Shown here one piece after another: positions 48,300-59,894 of a stretch of 64,000 bases of DNA; the stretch's first letter is position 1, and every line of letters starts with the position of its first letter. The notes below the pieces were generated by a model. The model had not been told where the DNA came from. It did no database searches and worked only from the letters and a program-made list of their open reading frames with translations. Made by a program: the position numbers and the translations under genes. The stretch is from Vesta saturnalis. Its lineage: Eukaryota; Arthropoda; Insecta; Coleoptera; Lampyridae. The DNA is taken from positions 1-64,000 of the forward strand of contig JARFJB010000825.1 of NCBI GenBank assembly GCA_036346205.1. Reading direction: 5' to 3'.

Positions 48300-48785
48300 C
48301 CTGCTAACATGTCAGCCGTAATACTCTCAAACGTGTTTCTTATTCATTGTTGCATATTTTCTTGTTTAGTTGGCGGCTTTTAGAAAACGAGTTCCTCAAC
48401 ATAGCACCACAAAAGGAAATCCAGTTTAGGTAAATCGGGAGATGGGGGTGACCAGTTACAGGGCTCTCCTCTACCAATCCAGCAATTTGGAAAGAATGCA
48501 TTAAGATGGTCCTGAATAATGAACAGGGCTCCATCGTGTTGCAGTCACATTTCACTCCTCTCTGTTATTGACAAATTTTCACATAGATTTTACAAATGAT
48601 TTTGCAAAGAATCAATATACACGGCTCCATTCAAATCCCCGTTCAAAAAATAAAGTCCAATAACGTGTTCACCAATAATCCCGCCCCAAACATTTATTGA
48701 CCGTTTGTGTTGATAGTCGACCTGCCCTGGGCCCGCTCTAGCCTTCATGTCACCCCGGACAAACAGACAATTTGCCGCAAGTTTT
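48300..48785 (-). pseudogene. Tc1/mariner-like transposase fragment (second type)
   Basis: The minus strand reads NVWGGIIGEHVIGLYFLNGD (first catalytic region) and AVYIDSLQNHL. Then come LQHDGALFIIQ (family QHDGAPAH, second Asp), LNAFFPNCWIGRGEP, and SPPSPDLPKLDFLLWCYVEE (family SPDLTPLDFFLWGYV). Several small shifts. This is the type widespread in insects with WPPRSPDLTPLDFFLWG. The N-terminus is absent and no terminal repeats were found. Confidence 0.75.
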
Positions 48786-48892
48786 TTTTAAATAAAATAA
48801 AAATTATGTTAAAATCATTTATTTAAAAAAATATATGTAATACATTACATAATAAACATTTAAAGCATTTTTATTGCTATACTTATATTCTA

Positions 48893-50465
48893 TTAAGAAA
48901 GTACAAAAACTATTGCATAACCAAACAGAGAAATTTTAGATTCTATAAAAATATAACTATAAAATAAAGTAACATAAAAGAAATTGTTCTTTCTAACTTT
49001 GATTTCCGCAAATGTTTTTATTACTTCTTTTAAGTTAACTTGATCAGCAATTTCATGCTCAATCGCTAAAATGACCAACCAATTAAGACGATTTTGCGTT
49101 GTAGTTGAACTTAAAAAATTCTTAATCAATTTTAATTTGGAAAAACTTTTTTCTCCACTTGCAACAGTTATTGGTATACACAGCAATACTCTTAAGGAAA
49201 CACTTATGTTTGGGGCACAATTTAACATTGTTATTAATTTTAGAACAGTGCTTGGGCTTTCTTTTTTGCCCATAAGCCCAGATACTGTACAAATTTCTTC
49301 TGCTAATTCTACCCCATTAATATCAACAGAATCACTGTGAGTTAAAATACTTTCTAGATCGTTGCAATGTTTTAAAAGGTTTTCTTTAGACCTTATAATT
49401 TTCTTTAGGATTCTCGATCGGTTCATCTCGAGCTTCGTATGAGAAATTCCTTTTTTTTCTTCTTACGCGGTGTCGTGGTATTGTTGATTCAAAATTGGCT
49501 ACAACGTCAATTTCGTCAGCCAGTTCTCTCGCATCAACAATAGTTTCATTAAAAGATTTATCCGATCGAAGATCCTGAAAAAACTTTTTGCAATTTTGCC
49601 AAAGATCAAGTGCAGATGCTAGATCATAATCTTTGTCTGCAACAATTTGCTTATTGATTAATACAGTTTAAAATTTTATGCCAAAGAACTATTGAACACA
49701 AAATTTAAATTGTTTAATACAACTTAATAAACCCGAGGCTTCGTCCCTTATTAAATTATCAATTTCTTCATTCTCATAAATGCTTAGCAAGGCGTCGTAT
49801 ACGCCTCCGATATAAAATCTTAAAGGCTTTAAAACCTCTATCCTACTCTCCCATCTAGTATCACTTAATGGTTTTAAAGTCAAACCCTGCACATGTTTCA
49901 GAAGAATTGCCCAGCGAAAAGTAGATGCAGAAAAAAATACTTATATTTTTTGAATCATATTAAAGAAATTAGCGTCTTCCAAAGATGCTTTTACCACTAC
50001 TAGATTGAGAGAGTTACTACTACATAGAACGTAGAAAGCTCGCGGATTTAGGTTCTTAATCCTAGATTGCACTCCTGATTTATCGCCCCGCATATTGGAC
50101 CCGTCCTCTTGTATCCTGTAAATTTAAACCCAAATTGTTAAGTTCTGCAATTATAATTTCAAACATTTGCTACCCTGTAGAATTTTCAACTGGAAGAAAA
50201 CCCAAAAAGCTTTCCTTAATTTTAATTTCAACCTCATCCCGATTGGAATCAGTTTTATTGATTGAAACATATCTGATTACAAAAGTCATTTGCTCCACAT
50301 TAGAAATATCAGGAGTGCAATCTAAAATTATCGAATAATATTTGGCTTTTTTTATTTCATTAATAATATAAGATTTCACACTTTGATGCAACAGGTCTAT
50401 TATCTCGTTTTGAATATTTTTCCCCAAATAGTGAGCTTTCGTTTCTTCTTTTTTAAGCACCCTAC
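48893..50465 (-). pseudogene. hAT transposase 2, C-terminal two thirds (DUF4371 and dimerisation domain)
   Basis: Pieces in minus order: ETKAHYLGKNIQNEIIDLLH and AKYYSIILDCTPDISNVEQM (50170-50460); NPRAFYVLCSSNSLNLVVVK (about 50040); LTLKPLSDTRWESRIEVLKP (49689-49892); and the dimerisation block APNISVSLRVLLCIPITVAS, GEKSFSKLKLIKNFL, LAIEHEIAD (48893-49426). This is the ZMYM/TTF type of hAT, different from element 1. The N-terminal third is at 52858-53809; the two are collinear once a 2.4-kb insertion is removed. Several stops and shifts. Confidence 0.85.
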
Positions 50466-52857
50466 TGTTACGGTAAAATGGTCACTAGGACAAGGTAAAA
50501 GATAAACCTGGTTTTTGCACGGCTAGTTCGGCGTGCTGGTGAGGGTCTATTGGGACAAAGCAGTCTCGTCTCCATAGTTTACGTTTCTACCAAAGTCAAA
50601 ATCGGGAAAATGACACAATAGGTTCCGGTAGGCGCCAGGGTATTCTAAAAGAACACGCTAGGGTGTTTTAAAATGCGAATAAAACGACGGTACGCAGTGG
50701 TTCGAATCCCAACTTACCACACTTACCACGTCGTAACGCTTGTAACTCAGGTTCCGCAATACTGCTTCACCTAAGAAAAGGCTTCAAAAACTGCACCTTA
50801 TCTTTTCAACTTACCACCGTGCAGCTATATTCAAATTCAATACAAAACTCTAATGTTCCCCTTACGTTAAATTACTCCCTTAAATTAATCCAAATAACAC
50901 ACACTAAACTGACTTCAATTCAGTTACAGCACTTTTCTAAATTTGAAATTTACGTTACGTTAATTTAATTTACCCATCAAACAAAACAAAAAAAATCAAC
51001 ACTTTTCTCAAATAAAACGCGACGACGCTTTACTATTCGAGCAATAAATTATCACCCTATATCCAGGCTTAATATCAAAATAAACACCAAAATAGTAACT
51101 AAGTTAAACATCTATTAAATCAAAATAAATAAATAAAACAATTAAAATTTAAATAAGTCAATTTGAATATAACGGTAATCGTATCTTCTTAACTTTTACC
51201 TCATTGACTTCTGGCCAGTAGCAAAACTATCTTAAACTAAATTGCATTCAAAGAAATTCAATAAATTTGGATTACTCTAGCACGTAAATCTTATATAAAC
51301 TGAATAATGAAGGTAATATTTTATTTACCTCCCTGCATAAAATATTAATGGTATTAAAAAAACAAAACACCTTAAATAGACAAAGAAAACTGTCGGAAAA
51401 CGTTAACACAATGACACAATACAAATAAATTACTTCCAACAGGTTCCTTCGTTAACACACATTACATAAAAACACAATCAAATTTTATTCTTTTAAGTCG
51501 CAAGATCACGAACAGAATGTAAATTATATTACCTAAGTCACGCAGGCAAATAGGGGATGATTTCTGCTCTAGGACAGTGTCGGATACGGCTTGTTCAGTC
51601 CACCGTATTGCTGCTGGTCGACGACACGAAGCTGCCTCCCCCCAGGTCTCTACCACGACTTCAACTTGCTTTTCAATATAATGTCTCGTAACTTATTGAA
51701 GCAGCATAAACTAACTTGAATCACCTTAATAATTTCTTTTAATTCGAGGTTGTTAAAGTTCGACAACCAAAATAAAACGCTCAACAAATCGTTTCATACA
51801 GTTTACGTTAATAAGTTCGATTACGAACAAAACAATCCTAAACGGTATGCGTACACTTAAATTTTAGGAAAGGGGTTCTTTAATTATATCTCGTTACTAA
51901 CGAAAACTCAATAATCCTCAGGTTCGCACTATAATAAAACACGAACCAAATTTCTATCATAAACGCACTCGAAGATGCCGTTCTTCTCCACTAAACTAAA
52001 TTTATGAGCGAGCCCGGTTGAAATGTTACTTCACAAGAAAATCCCAAACTTGGTTATAATCGACTATTCTTTCAAGTCCTCAACACTACTCCCTTAACTT
52101 TCACTAGGAGCTCGCACAATGATGACACCCCAATTCCGATAATTTGACGACTTCCACACGCACACGACTTTACGCTTCAAAAGCTTAAGACAGAGTCTCT
52201 CTCATTCAAAATTACTTTCTCGCCATCTTAAAAAAACGTTCCCCTCCATACAGATTCATTCAAACACACCAATCAACCATTTCAATTTTACAATTCCTAC
52301 CCCCTTAAATTTACGATGCTATCTCGACTTCAGGCGAAGAAACTGCAATATTTGCACTTTCCTTCGACACGATACAAAAATGTTATTGCAAAGGTACAAC
52401 CAATCGCCCATCCATATTACTCACACGAATGAAAACCAACATTCTGACTCTCCAACTGCTCCTCTACACGAATGCGACAGTACGGCACCAATGCGATAAC
52501 AACGCTTCTTTATATTGAAACTAGGTAACAAAACTAAACGAATTTATCTCAATAAAACTTTACATATGATTCGGGCAATAAACTGAAGATTGTTCTTAAA
52601 ATTCAAAAAAAAAAAAAACTGCACTGACTTTTCCTAATGAAAATTACGTAACTACACCAAAAAAAAAACGAAATTCCTTAATACACTTTACACATTCCTA
52701 AAATTCCTTTACATACAGCGTGTTCCATTCCAGCGAAACATTCATTATCTACAGTAAGCTCTCAAACAAACAAAAAATATATACATACGGAATCTAACTA
52801 AGTGAATAAAATTACACACAAAATTACCCAATACGTATACAGGGTGTTCAAAATACC
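50466..52857. mobile_element. 2.4-kb insertion splitting hAT transposase 2, family unknown
   Basis: The hAT protein runs ...MEEHVRSA-K on the right side and VLKKEETKAHYL on the left, so this block was inserted between two adjacent codons. Its plus-strand edges are TGTTACGGTAAAATGGTC (left) and TATACAGGGTGTTCAAAAT (right). A perfect pol III B-box, GGTTCGAATCC, is at 50699-50709. I see no transposase, reverse transcriptase or clear terminal repeats; imperfect GGT-type flanks only. A solo LTR or a non-autonomous element is possible. Confidence 0.55.
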
Positions 52858-53809
52858 TTGGCACTACGTACGTGTTCTTCCATGACGGGATCAAATTCAG
52901 AAAGCAGCTCAACTATTTTTAAGAAGTTACCGTTATTATGCTCAAACAGCTTGTCGCTTGTACCTTGGAAAGCTAGACAACTTTTACCAAGCATTTTAGT
53001 GATTGCTACGATTCTTAAAAGCACTTCTTGCCAATGGTTTATTTATTCGTTAATAAGTCTTTGGGAATCCGCATCTATAGTTTTGCAACACTTTAATCTT
53101 AGGTTCTAGAAAAGACTCTTGGGACTGAATATGATTTTTATAAATTTCGTGGTCTTTTAGATGCTTCCAACTCTTAAACCCCTCCTTTGAAAGGGAGCTA
53201 AGTACACAGCCAAAAATTTTGCAGCAAAAGACATATACGCAATTTTTTGAGACAGAGTACACTAGCCAGTCTCTTAAAATTTGCTCTCCATTACTTAAAA
53301 TTCTTTTATAATAATTAGGGCTAAATTTTCTACCAGTCTCATCGTATGGAAATCTATAATTGTACAATGGTTTAGGTGGACCTTGCCTTACCAAAAAGAT
53401 TCTTTCGGCGTCTGGTAGTATCATTGGCCAGAGTGCTGGATCTGTACTTAAAAGTTGTTGAGTGCTTTCTGTAGGTGCCACGTTGGTATCAATAGTGCGA
53501 CGGAGGGCTGCCACTGTCAGTTGCAAGTATTAGTTCAGGTATATCGTTCATTTGTTGATCCTCATTTTTCTCAGGTGAGTCTCTGTTGTCACTGTTGTCA
53601 GTGGCTTTCAATGCTGTCTTTGATGTAGAACATTTTGAGTCGTCATTTGTTTTGGTACTGCCCGGCGTACTCTGTAAATAATTTAGTAAAGTGCCAGCTT
53701 GTCTTTGCCTTTGCATTTCCTTTTCCATCCTTCGTTTTTTATATTCGCAACCAGATAGTTTTTGCGTCCTCAGACGTTCTGGAAGATACAAAATATCTGA
53801 AATAAACAA
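52858..53809 (-). pseudogene. hAT transposase 2, N-terminal part with TTF-type zinc finger
   Basis: Minus order: KLSGCEYKKRRMEKEMQRQR (53700s), an acidic/polar linker, then after a shift DPALWPMILPDAERIFLVRQ, KFSPNYYKRILSNGEQILRD, WLVYSVSKNCVYVFCCKIFG and GFKSWKHLKDHEIYKNHIQS, which is the TTF zinc-binding region (Cys-Cys...His...His). After 53050, in another frame: LLRIVAITKMLGKSCLAFQG and EFDPVMEEHVRSAK. It continues beyond the insertion at 50465. Element edges and target duplication not found. Confidence 0.85.
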
Positions 53810-53840
53810 AACAAATTGTAAGGAAACTGCTTACAATAGA

Positions 53841-54327
53841 CTTAGTTAAATTAGACAAGTACTGCACTTTTATGCTCATTTAAGATCTAGGGGAACGATT
53901 AAGCAGTTTTATATGTTTTTTATATTTATAAATTATGTAATAGTAGTAAAATAGTAACGAACCTACCACACTTGATACCTTTCAAATTTAAAAAAGTATA
54001 AGCACTTGCATTTTACACAATTTTGCTTAAAAATCTAAAATGGTATAAAATAGGGCAATTTTTCTTGTCCAATTTAGTCAGATCATGCATAGATTTATTT
54101 TAGAATACTCAATGTTTAAATAAATATTTTATTTTAATTTTATAAAATACCTAACAAACTTTTGTTATTTTTAAGAAAATTTTATTTATAAAACTAGGTA
54201 AAAATATTCGTAGCTTTACTTAAAGGGGATCGCATCCAGTAGTTGATAATAAAAAAAAAGAATCAGGGTCTATTGGTCAGTAAAAGGCAGGAATTATTCA
54301 AAAAATCAAGCTTTAGGGTATTCCGTA
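53841..54327. other. Intergenic
   Basis: AT-rich; may hold the 5' end of hAT 2. Nothing else seen. Confidence 0.4.
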
Positions 54328-54562
54328 TATTTCATAACCTTTTAAGGTATTTGAAAAAGCTCCTTCGCAGATGAAAATTAAATTTCAAAGACGATTTTTT
54401 AACGAAACATAAACAAATTTCAGTCCTTTTAAAATTATCAAAACAAGTCTTTTAACTTTTTAATTAATTTATCTGTTTTGTTCAAAATCGTTTTCAAAAT
54501 TTAATTTTCATCTGAGAAGGAGCTTCTTCAAATACCTACCTTGAAAAGATTATGAAATTTAA
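54328..54562. repeat. Foldback element, ~80-bp arms
   Basis: GAAAAAGCTCCTTCGCAGAT...AAATTAAATTT on the left and AAATTTAATTTTCATCTGAG...AGGAGCTTCTTCAAATACC on the right are inverted copies, with an AT-rich centre of about 80 bp. No ORF. Confidence 0.7.
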
Positions 54563-54652
54563 ATGAAAGTTTGTTTTAACTCGCTTATATTAGCTTCACC
54601 TATATGTTTGTTTGCTTGTCTGTCTGTTTGTAACCGACTTCTTTGAACAAGC

Positions 54653-54862
54653 ATGCGCGCGGTCGGCGATACATACGATACAAGATACGGCGCATTTGGG
54701 ATCCAATGCCTATCCTCCAGACTGAGTAAGTCCTTTCCAATTTTAGCTCCAAATAAACTGTCATGTTATTTTTGCAAGGAAAACCATCTCATTTTTGATT
54801 GTGACGAATTCAAGGCATCAGATATTTCAAGTAGAACAAGTCAATTATTTGAAGCTATGTAA
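54653..54862 (+). pseudogene. BEL/Pao-type gag zinc-knuckle scrap
   Basis: The frame contains PNKLSCYFCKENHLIFDCDE followed by FKASDISSRTSQLFEAM. Cys-x2-Cys-x3-His-x4-Cys followed by a short FxxxxxxxR stretch resembles the knuckle upstream of the protease in BEL/Pao retrotransposons. No LTR, protease or RT nearby. Weak but specific. Confidence 0.45.
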
Positions 54863-54900
54863 TAACTGTTTCGATCCTACCCATTCTACAGCTCAATATA

Positions 54901-55184
54901 AATAAATATAATTTAAAAAAACTAAAAAACACGCTTTAATGATCAATCGAACTAAAAAACGAAACATAATTCTTAATATAGGCAGAAAATATAAATAAAC
55001 GAAAAAGATTAGTATTATTATGAAAAAAGCCATATTTTTCATTCATCGAGCACCCCACGCTTTTTTTACAATAATACTTATCTTTTCGTTTATTTATATT
55101 TCTGCATATTAAGAATTATTTTTCGTTTTTAGTTCGATTGATCATTAAACGTTTTTAGTTGTTTTAAACTATATTTATTTTTAA
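54901..55184. repeat. Long hairpin element, ~127-bp arms
   Basis: Left arm 54901-55030 and right arm 55058-55184 are inverted copies of about 85-90 % identity, sharing AATGATCAATCGAACTAAAA and ATATAAATAAACGAAAA, with a ~27-bp loop. Many arm differences are one-base changes in A/T run length. No coding sequence. Confidence 0.85.
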
Positions 55185-55586
55185 CAATTTTTGCCTTTTA
55201 CTGATCAAAATACCCTAATTTCGTAGATTCGCTAAGTTAACGGTTAACTTACTTTAAAAACTTACAAATCACACTGATTATTGAACCAGAACAGTATGTA
55301 CAATTGAGAGTTGCACTTGTTATCACCACCGACGAATGAGCAAAAATAATGATATGCTGTAATAAGACAGTCCTTTTATAATTGAAGACAATAAACAAGT
55401 CATTTCTTGTTTATTCCTAATTCAGACAAGTTGATGCGGCACCCTGCTTGCTGATTTATATGGTATATATGCGATGCGCGGTTATATTAGGTAGTGTATA
55501 CAAATAACACCCGTGTTCCTTATTTAATAATTATTATTGAATAATTAATTATTTTTTCGTAATTATACCTATTTTCTTTACAACTA
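55185..55586. other. Intergenic
   Basis: Nothing recognised. Confidence 0.45.
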
Positions 55587-56375
55587 CAGTAGAATCCGGT
55601 TATAACGAACCACAAGGGACTTGAAAAATAAGTTTGTTATATCCGAAGTTCGTAATAAACGATAAAAGAAAAAAGTTACATACATATTTTATTTTTACGA
55701 TACATTAATAAATCACTATATTATACAATATTTACACATTTATTGTTTCGATTGTTTATTATATTTCGTAGACCAAAACAGTTTATCCACACAATTTTCG
55801 ATTTACCTTTTTGAAGCACCGTGGCTTGAGTGATTCGCTTTCGTTTCTCTGTCCCGGTTAAATTAGCACACACAAAAACTGTTACCCGCTCTTTTGATAA
55901 TTTGCCTACACATTTTTCACCTTTAAATTTTAGTGTTTTATCTGGGTTCTTCAATTTAAAAAAATAGCCCAGTTGCGTCGCCATTATCACTAAAATTACT
56001 CTTGGTATTAGGCCACTTATTGTTTAACTAGTCTGTTAATTGATTTATTTGATTGACAAGTTGATTAGGAAAAATCCTGCAAGGTCAGCGTGTACAGTAT
56101 TGTTAAAATGCATAATTACCCTTTAGGATTAAAGATTTAAACACCAATTAGGAAAGTATTTAGGCAGGCATTTCTAAGAAAAGAATTACAGAAACCTTAT
56201 CTTTGCACATCTAATAATCTACGTACCTGTTATTTATTTTACTGGCAGAAATACTTGCTTACTTTTGTGTAAAATTTAACGGACGGAAACAATTTTTCCG
56301 AACGTTATATCCGAAAGTTCGTTGTTTACGGGTTTATTATAACAAACAATATTTATAAGGGATCTTATGGATAGT
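55587..56375 (-). mobile_element. pogo/Tigger-like element remnant
   Basis: Left edge CAGTAGAATCCGGTTATAAC at 55589 is typical of Tigger/pogo ends. Further GTTATATCCGAAGTTCG-type motifs lie at 55635 and again near 56305, with GGGTTTATTATAAC at the right. The right edge is diffuse. The only coding scrap is at 55700-55990. Confidence 0.65.
55700..55990 (-). pseudogene. pogo/Tigger transposase fragment
   Basis: Minus frame: GYFFKLKNPDKTLKFKGEKC, VGKLSKERVTVFVCANLTGT, EKRKRITQATVLQKGKSKIV. This is the DDE-core segment of Tigger/CENP-B-like transposases (family LPNKTLAFKGEKCHGGKLSKERLT, LLCANMDGSEKLKP, IGKS). The final stretch is shifted. Helix-turn-helix and the rest of the core are missing. Confidence 0.8.
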
Positions 56376-56599
56376 GTGACGGGAGTGTCTTAACGGTACT
56401 TTTCTTTACTCCCTTACTTTACGCTTCATGTTTAACGTATTTTAACGCAGTAGAAGAGCGTATTAAAAAAATACTAGTCCGATTATAAAAAATATCATTT
56501 ATATAGTAAAACTTGTTGTAAATGGTAGTAGTATTAGAAATCTATGTCTGATGACAGCTTTGGATGCATAGTTTTGAAACACATACAATATACATATCA
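56376..56599. other. Intergenic
   Basis: Nothing recognised. Confidence 0.4.
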
Positions 56600-56760
56600 G
56601 AATAATTACAAATATAAAAGATGTTGCGTACTGTATTCCGCACCCAATATGAATAAAACATACAGGTGTTCCCTTTTCTACGCATTGTTTTGATTAATAA
56701 CGGGTAGTTTCGGATAAAGACGAATCTAACTAATAAACGAGTGGGTTTGGGAATAGATAA
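56600..56760 (-). repeat. Dispersed repeat B, copy 2 (inverted)
   Basis: Its complement, CCCAAACCCACTCGTTTATT...TTCGTCTTTATCCGAAACTACC...TATTGGGTGCGGAATACAG, matches 47960-48140. Confidence 0.65.
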
Positions 56761-57089
56761 TGCTTAATAAAATTGATAGAATAGCAAATAAGCTATCCCA
56801 TGGCGAGGAAAGTATAGAGTGTTCTATTTGAAAATTTCCGGAAAATGTACGATTCTCGTTTTAGACCATACTGTATAAGACTTCCGATATTTCGTGTATC
56901 CATCTGTATAAAAATAAAATAGACCATATACATAAAATATACTACTACAAATAATAATTAATTTCATTTTTAAAGGTGCAGAGTGATCAACACGTGTCCA
57001 TTCAGACAAAGAAATTGCCTTATCTTTGAAAGCACTAGGTGTAAGGTGGTGAAATTTTGTTGAGGTAATTTAGTACGAAGCGAGGAGAA

Positions 57090-57091
<2 letters not shown>

Positions 57092-57130
<39 letters not shown>
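57092..57130 (+). repeat. TA microsatellite
   Basis: About 39 bp of TA. Confidence 0.95.
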
Positions 57131-57131
<1 letters not shown>

Positions 57132-58281
57132 AGATGGTTAGAGAAAAGTTTAAGACAGGGACTAGAGTGAATAAGCTTGTATTCTTTATAGTGGGCAAAT
57201 TGAGATAAATTAGAGTATATTTACACTGCATTTTATTAAGTGAAATATAGTAGACGAGTGAAAGAAATTGATTTTGATTTAACGAAACAGGCTTGGTGGA
57301 ATTTGCATAAGTTTGGTTAATCATAAAAAGCATTGGGCTATATAACGAGCATGTGAGGAAGGTCAAAAGGAGTTATATTTGTAAGTACGATTAAGTTCAT
57401 AGAACATATTTCCTTAAATTCACAGTTTATTCAAAGTATTTTGGCATTTTAGAAACCTTACAGATGTTTATCACTCGGATTAGGTTTATAATTATATCTA
57501 GAACATGTATCGAGTTAGTTCCAATGCAGGAAAGATTTAACACTCACAGACATAGTGTACAAAAAGTGCAGGAGAAGCGGTAGTGCGTTGTAAACATTAA
57601 AGACAATATAATCAACACTTTTACATTTGAATATTTACATATTCAAATCTTTTTGTGAACAAATTCTGCAGAAGTGTGTTTAACAATATGGAAAGTTTTA
57701 GACAATACAATAAAAATAAACAGTGTTGATGTTGAAGACAGTTTTAACAACATCTCAGAGTAACATTTTAAGTAATTTTGACGTTGTATACGCAAATTAT
57801 GAGTATATTTGTATAAAGTTAGGTTAAGTTTTAATTTTAAGGTTTTTGCAAATTTATGGTTTTTATAGGATAATTTAAGCATAAGATAAATTATTAGAGT
57901 AATTAATAGGAGGTTTCCCTCGTTTTCATGTAGAAATTTACATTGTACAAGCTATATAAACATAAATTTATGAAAATGGGGTTAACTACATAAATTTCCA
58001 ATATGAAAAAGAATGTTTCTGTTAAAATTAAGATATACGAGTTTCAATAAATGTATTCTGATACAGTTTTTCGTGTAGATTACGAATATGTATTTAGTTT
58101 AGGTGTAAAATTTAGGGTTTCTTAGATATAAGTCAAAATGTAAATCCGAATTATTTTAAGAAAGTTATGGCATAATTTGTATTTTAGTTAAGTTTTCAAA
58201 TTTGTTTAAACCAATCAGAGGCTTGGTTACTTTGTTTGTATGGTACAGGAAACATTGAAATTTTTGTAGCTAACAGAATAG
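57131..58281. other. Intergenic, AT-rich
   Basis: No supportable gene; short minus frames at 57091-57366 and 57643-57882 are unremarkable. Confidence 0.45.
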
Positions 58282-58380
58282 TATAAAAGGAATTGATCCT
58301 GAATTCTCACTCTCTTCCAATTTTTAATTTTTCTGACAAAAAGTCAAAGTGTTGATAGTGTTTTGTGTTAACATGTAAGT
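58282..58380 (+). promoter_or_regulatory. Possible pol II core promoter with short first exon
   Basis: TATAAAAG at 58282-58289 is followed 27 nt on by TCACTC at 58307-58312, close to the arthropod initiator TCAGTY. About 65 nt further is a consensus splice donor, AT|GTAAGT at 58375-58380. The order and spacing suit a small 5' exon that ends in or near the start codon, a layout common in insects. I found no downstream exon on this strand, so it may be chance. Confidence 0.3.
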
Positions 58381-58799
58381 TTTAAGTTACGTTATTATCG
58401 GAAATTTTGAAACGCGGTTAGTGAAGAGTCGAGACATCAGAAACAATAGTTTTTAACCTACGATCAAATACGAAAAGTTAGGTTACCGATATAATTTTCA
58501 ATTATAATAAAATTTTGTTTCGATTCAATTTACGTGTTCAAATTTCGGTTGATGTGTTTTTGTTTTTGTTTACTTTTGTCGTTAATAAACTTATTCGGTT
58601 CTCTGAATCGATGTTTATTATTCTGAAGCGACATATAATAGTTAATAAACGATATTCCATAACGGGATCTAAAACAAAAGTGAAATTGAATTAAAGTTAT
58701 ATGAACCTAAAAGAAAATTTTAAATCGTAGATTTTATAAACATTTAAACCAATAATTAAATAAAATATAATTTAAAATACAGTGCTTAGTTGAAGCTAT

Positions 58800-59003
58800 T
58801 TAAGCATTTATACGTAACTTCACAATTACCACAAAGAAAAGTCGTCCTTCAACAAAGTGTGCTTGGTTGAAGAATGGAAATATATGCAGCACCACTTTGA
58901 ACAACAGACCAGTATCATCAGTCACATATGGTAAGAAGTCTACCCAAGAGTAATATGGAACCAGCCAAATGAAAACATCTTTTGGGAGTATGCAGATACA
59001 CAT
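58800..59003 (-). other. Candidate coding exon, unidentified hydrophobic protein
   Basis: The minus frame is open for 67 codons with protein-like text (KDVFIWLVPYYSWVDFLPYV, TDDTGLLFKVVLHIFPFFNQ, AHFVEGRLFFV) and higher GC than its surroundings. It could be bounded by an acceptor (CCCAAAAG) and a donor (GTG|GTAATTGTG). It is strongly hydrophobic. I recognise no family. It may be an exon of a host gene or chance. Confidence 0.3.
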
Positions 59004-59530
59004 GTGAGTGAGATTTTATTTATCATAATCCATTAAATTGTCTCCATTATTTGTGTAATTTCCTGAATTTGTGTTTATTATTTATATGTGTATATGTTTG
59101 TGCAACACGGTATAAACATCTGTAAAGTAATTGAACCTTTATTATCTTATCAACATTTCAATTTTAATAACAAGATAATTAAACTCACATTTAAGATTTT
59201 TCTATTTGACATTTTTGGCAGGCTGCAATTTAATTCAGTTAAGACGCTACTCATGCGTTGTTGTGCAGGTTTAACTAAAGTCTGTTTCACATACCATCAA
59301 TTTATTATAATTTGGAATTTATTTAACAAAGAATATTTCATGATTTCACCTTTACCTTTAAATGCAAGTAAATTCATATCAAAAGATTAAATTACAATTT
59401 ATTTTATTTACCCAACAAATGCTAATTGAACTCTACCCACAATTGAGATTTAGAGCTAGTTCGGTGCATAACAATTATATTTATATTTATCTATAATTAA
59501 AAATTTATTTTTATAAATATTAGCCATTAC

Positions 59531-59532
<2 letters not shown>
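59004..59532. other. Intergenic
   Basis: An unremarkable 100-codon plus frame at 59088-59390; not supported. Confidence 0.4.

Positions 59533-59588
<56 letters not shown>
59533..59588 (+). repeat. TA microsatellite
   Basis: About 55 bp of TA. Confidence 0.95.
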
Positions 59589-59592
<4 letters not shown>

Positions 59593-59894
59593 ATTTTATT
59601 GCTCCATTTTTATATTTTCTGTAATATAAATTATTTAGATGTAATAGAAAACGGGAACTAAGATGCAGGACCCTGCATGTTAGCGTTTTAGTTTGATACT
59701 TTAAATTATGGTAATTGTCAACATCTAAAGGTTTGGGTTAAATTCTAAGTATTACTGATATTGTAATAGTTCCTGTAACGCCGTTTCTTTTTTCCTTTTC
59801 ATTTACTTAATTTTGAAATTTATACGGATACAAATTATGATATATTATACACAAATGGTGAACAAGTTTTTACTGGCGAGAGGAAATTTTATTG

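Noticed and set aside
48340..48555. 71-codon minus ORF
   Set aside because: Wrong frame; the neighbouring frame gives the Tc1-like transposase text.
50600..50720. tRNA gene or SINE around the B-box GGTTCGAATCC
   Set aside because: No convincing A-box, anticodon arm or acceptor pairing.
50466..52857. Intron within the hAT transposase
   Set aside because: GT...AG ends can be drawn, but splicing there puts a stop in frame directly; an insertion fits the protein better.
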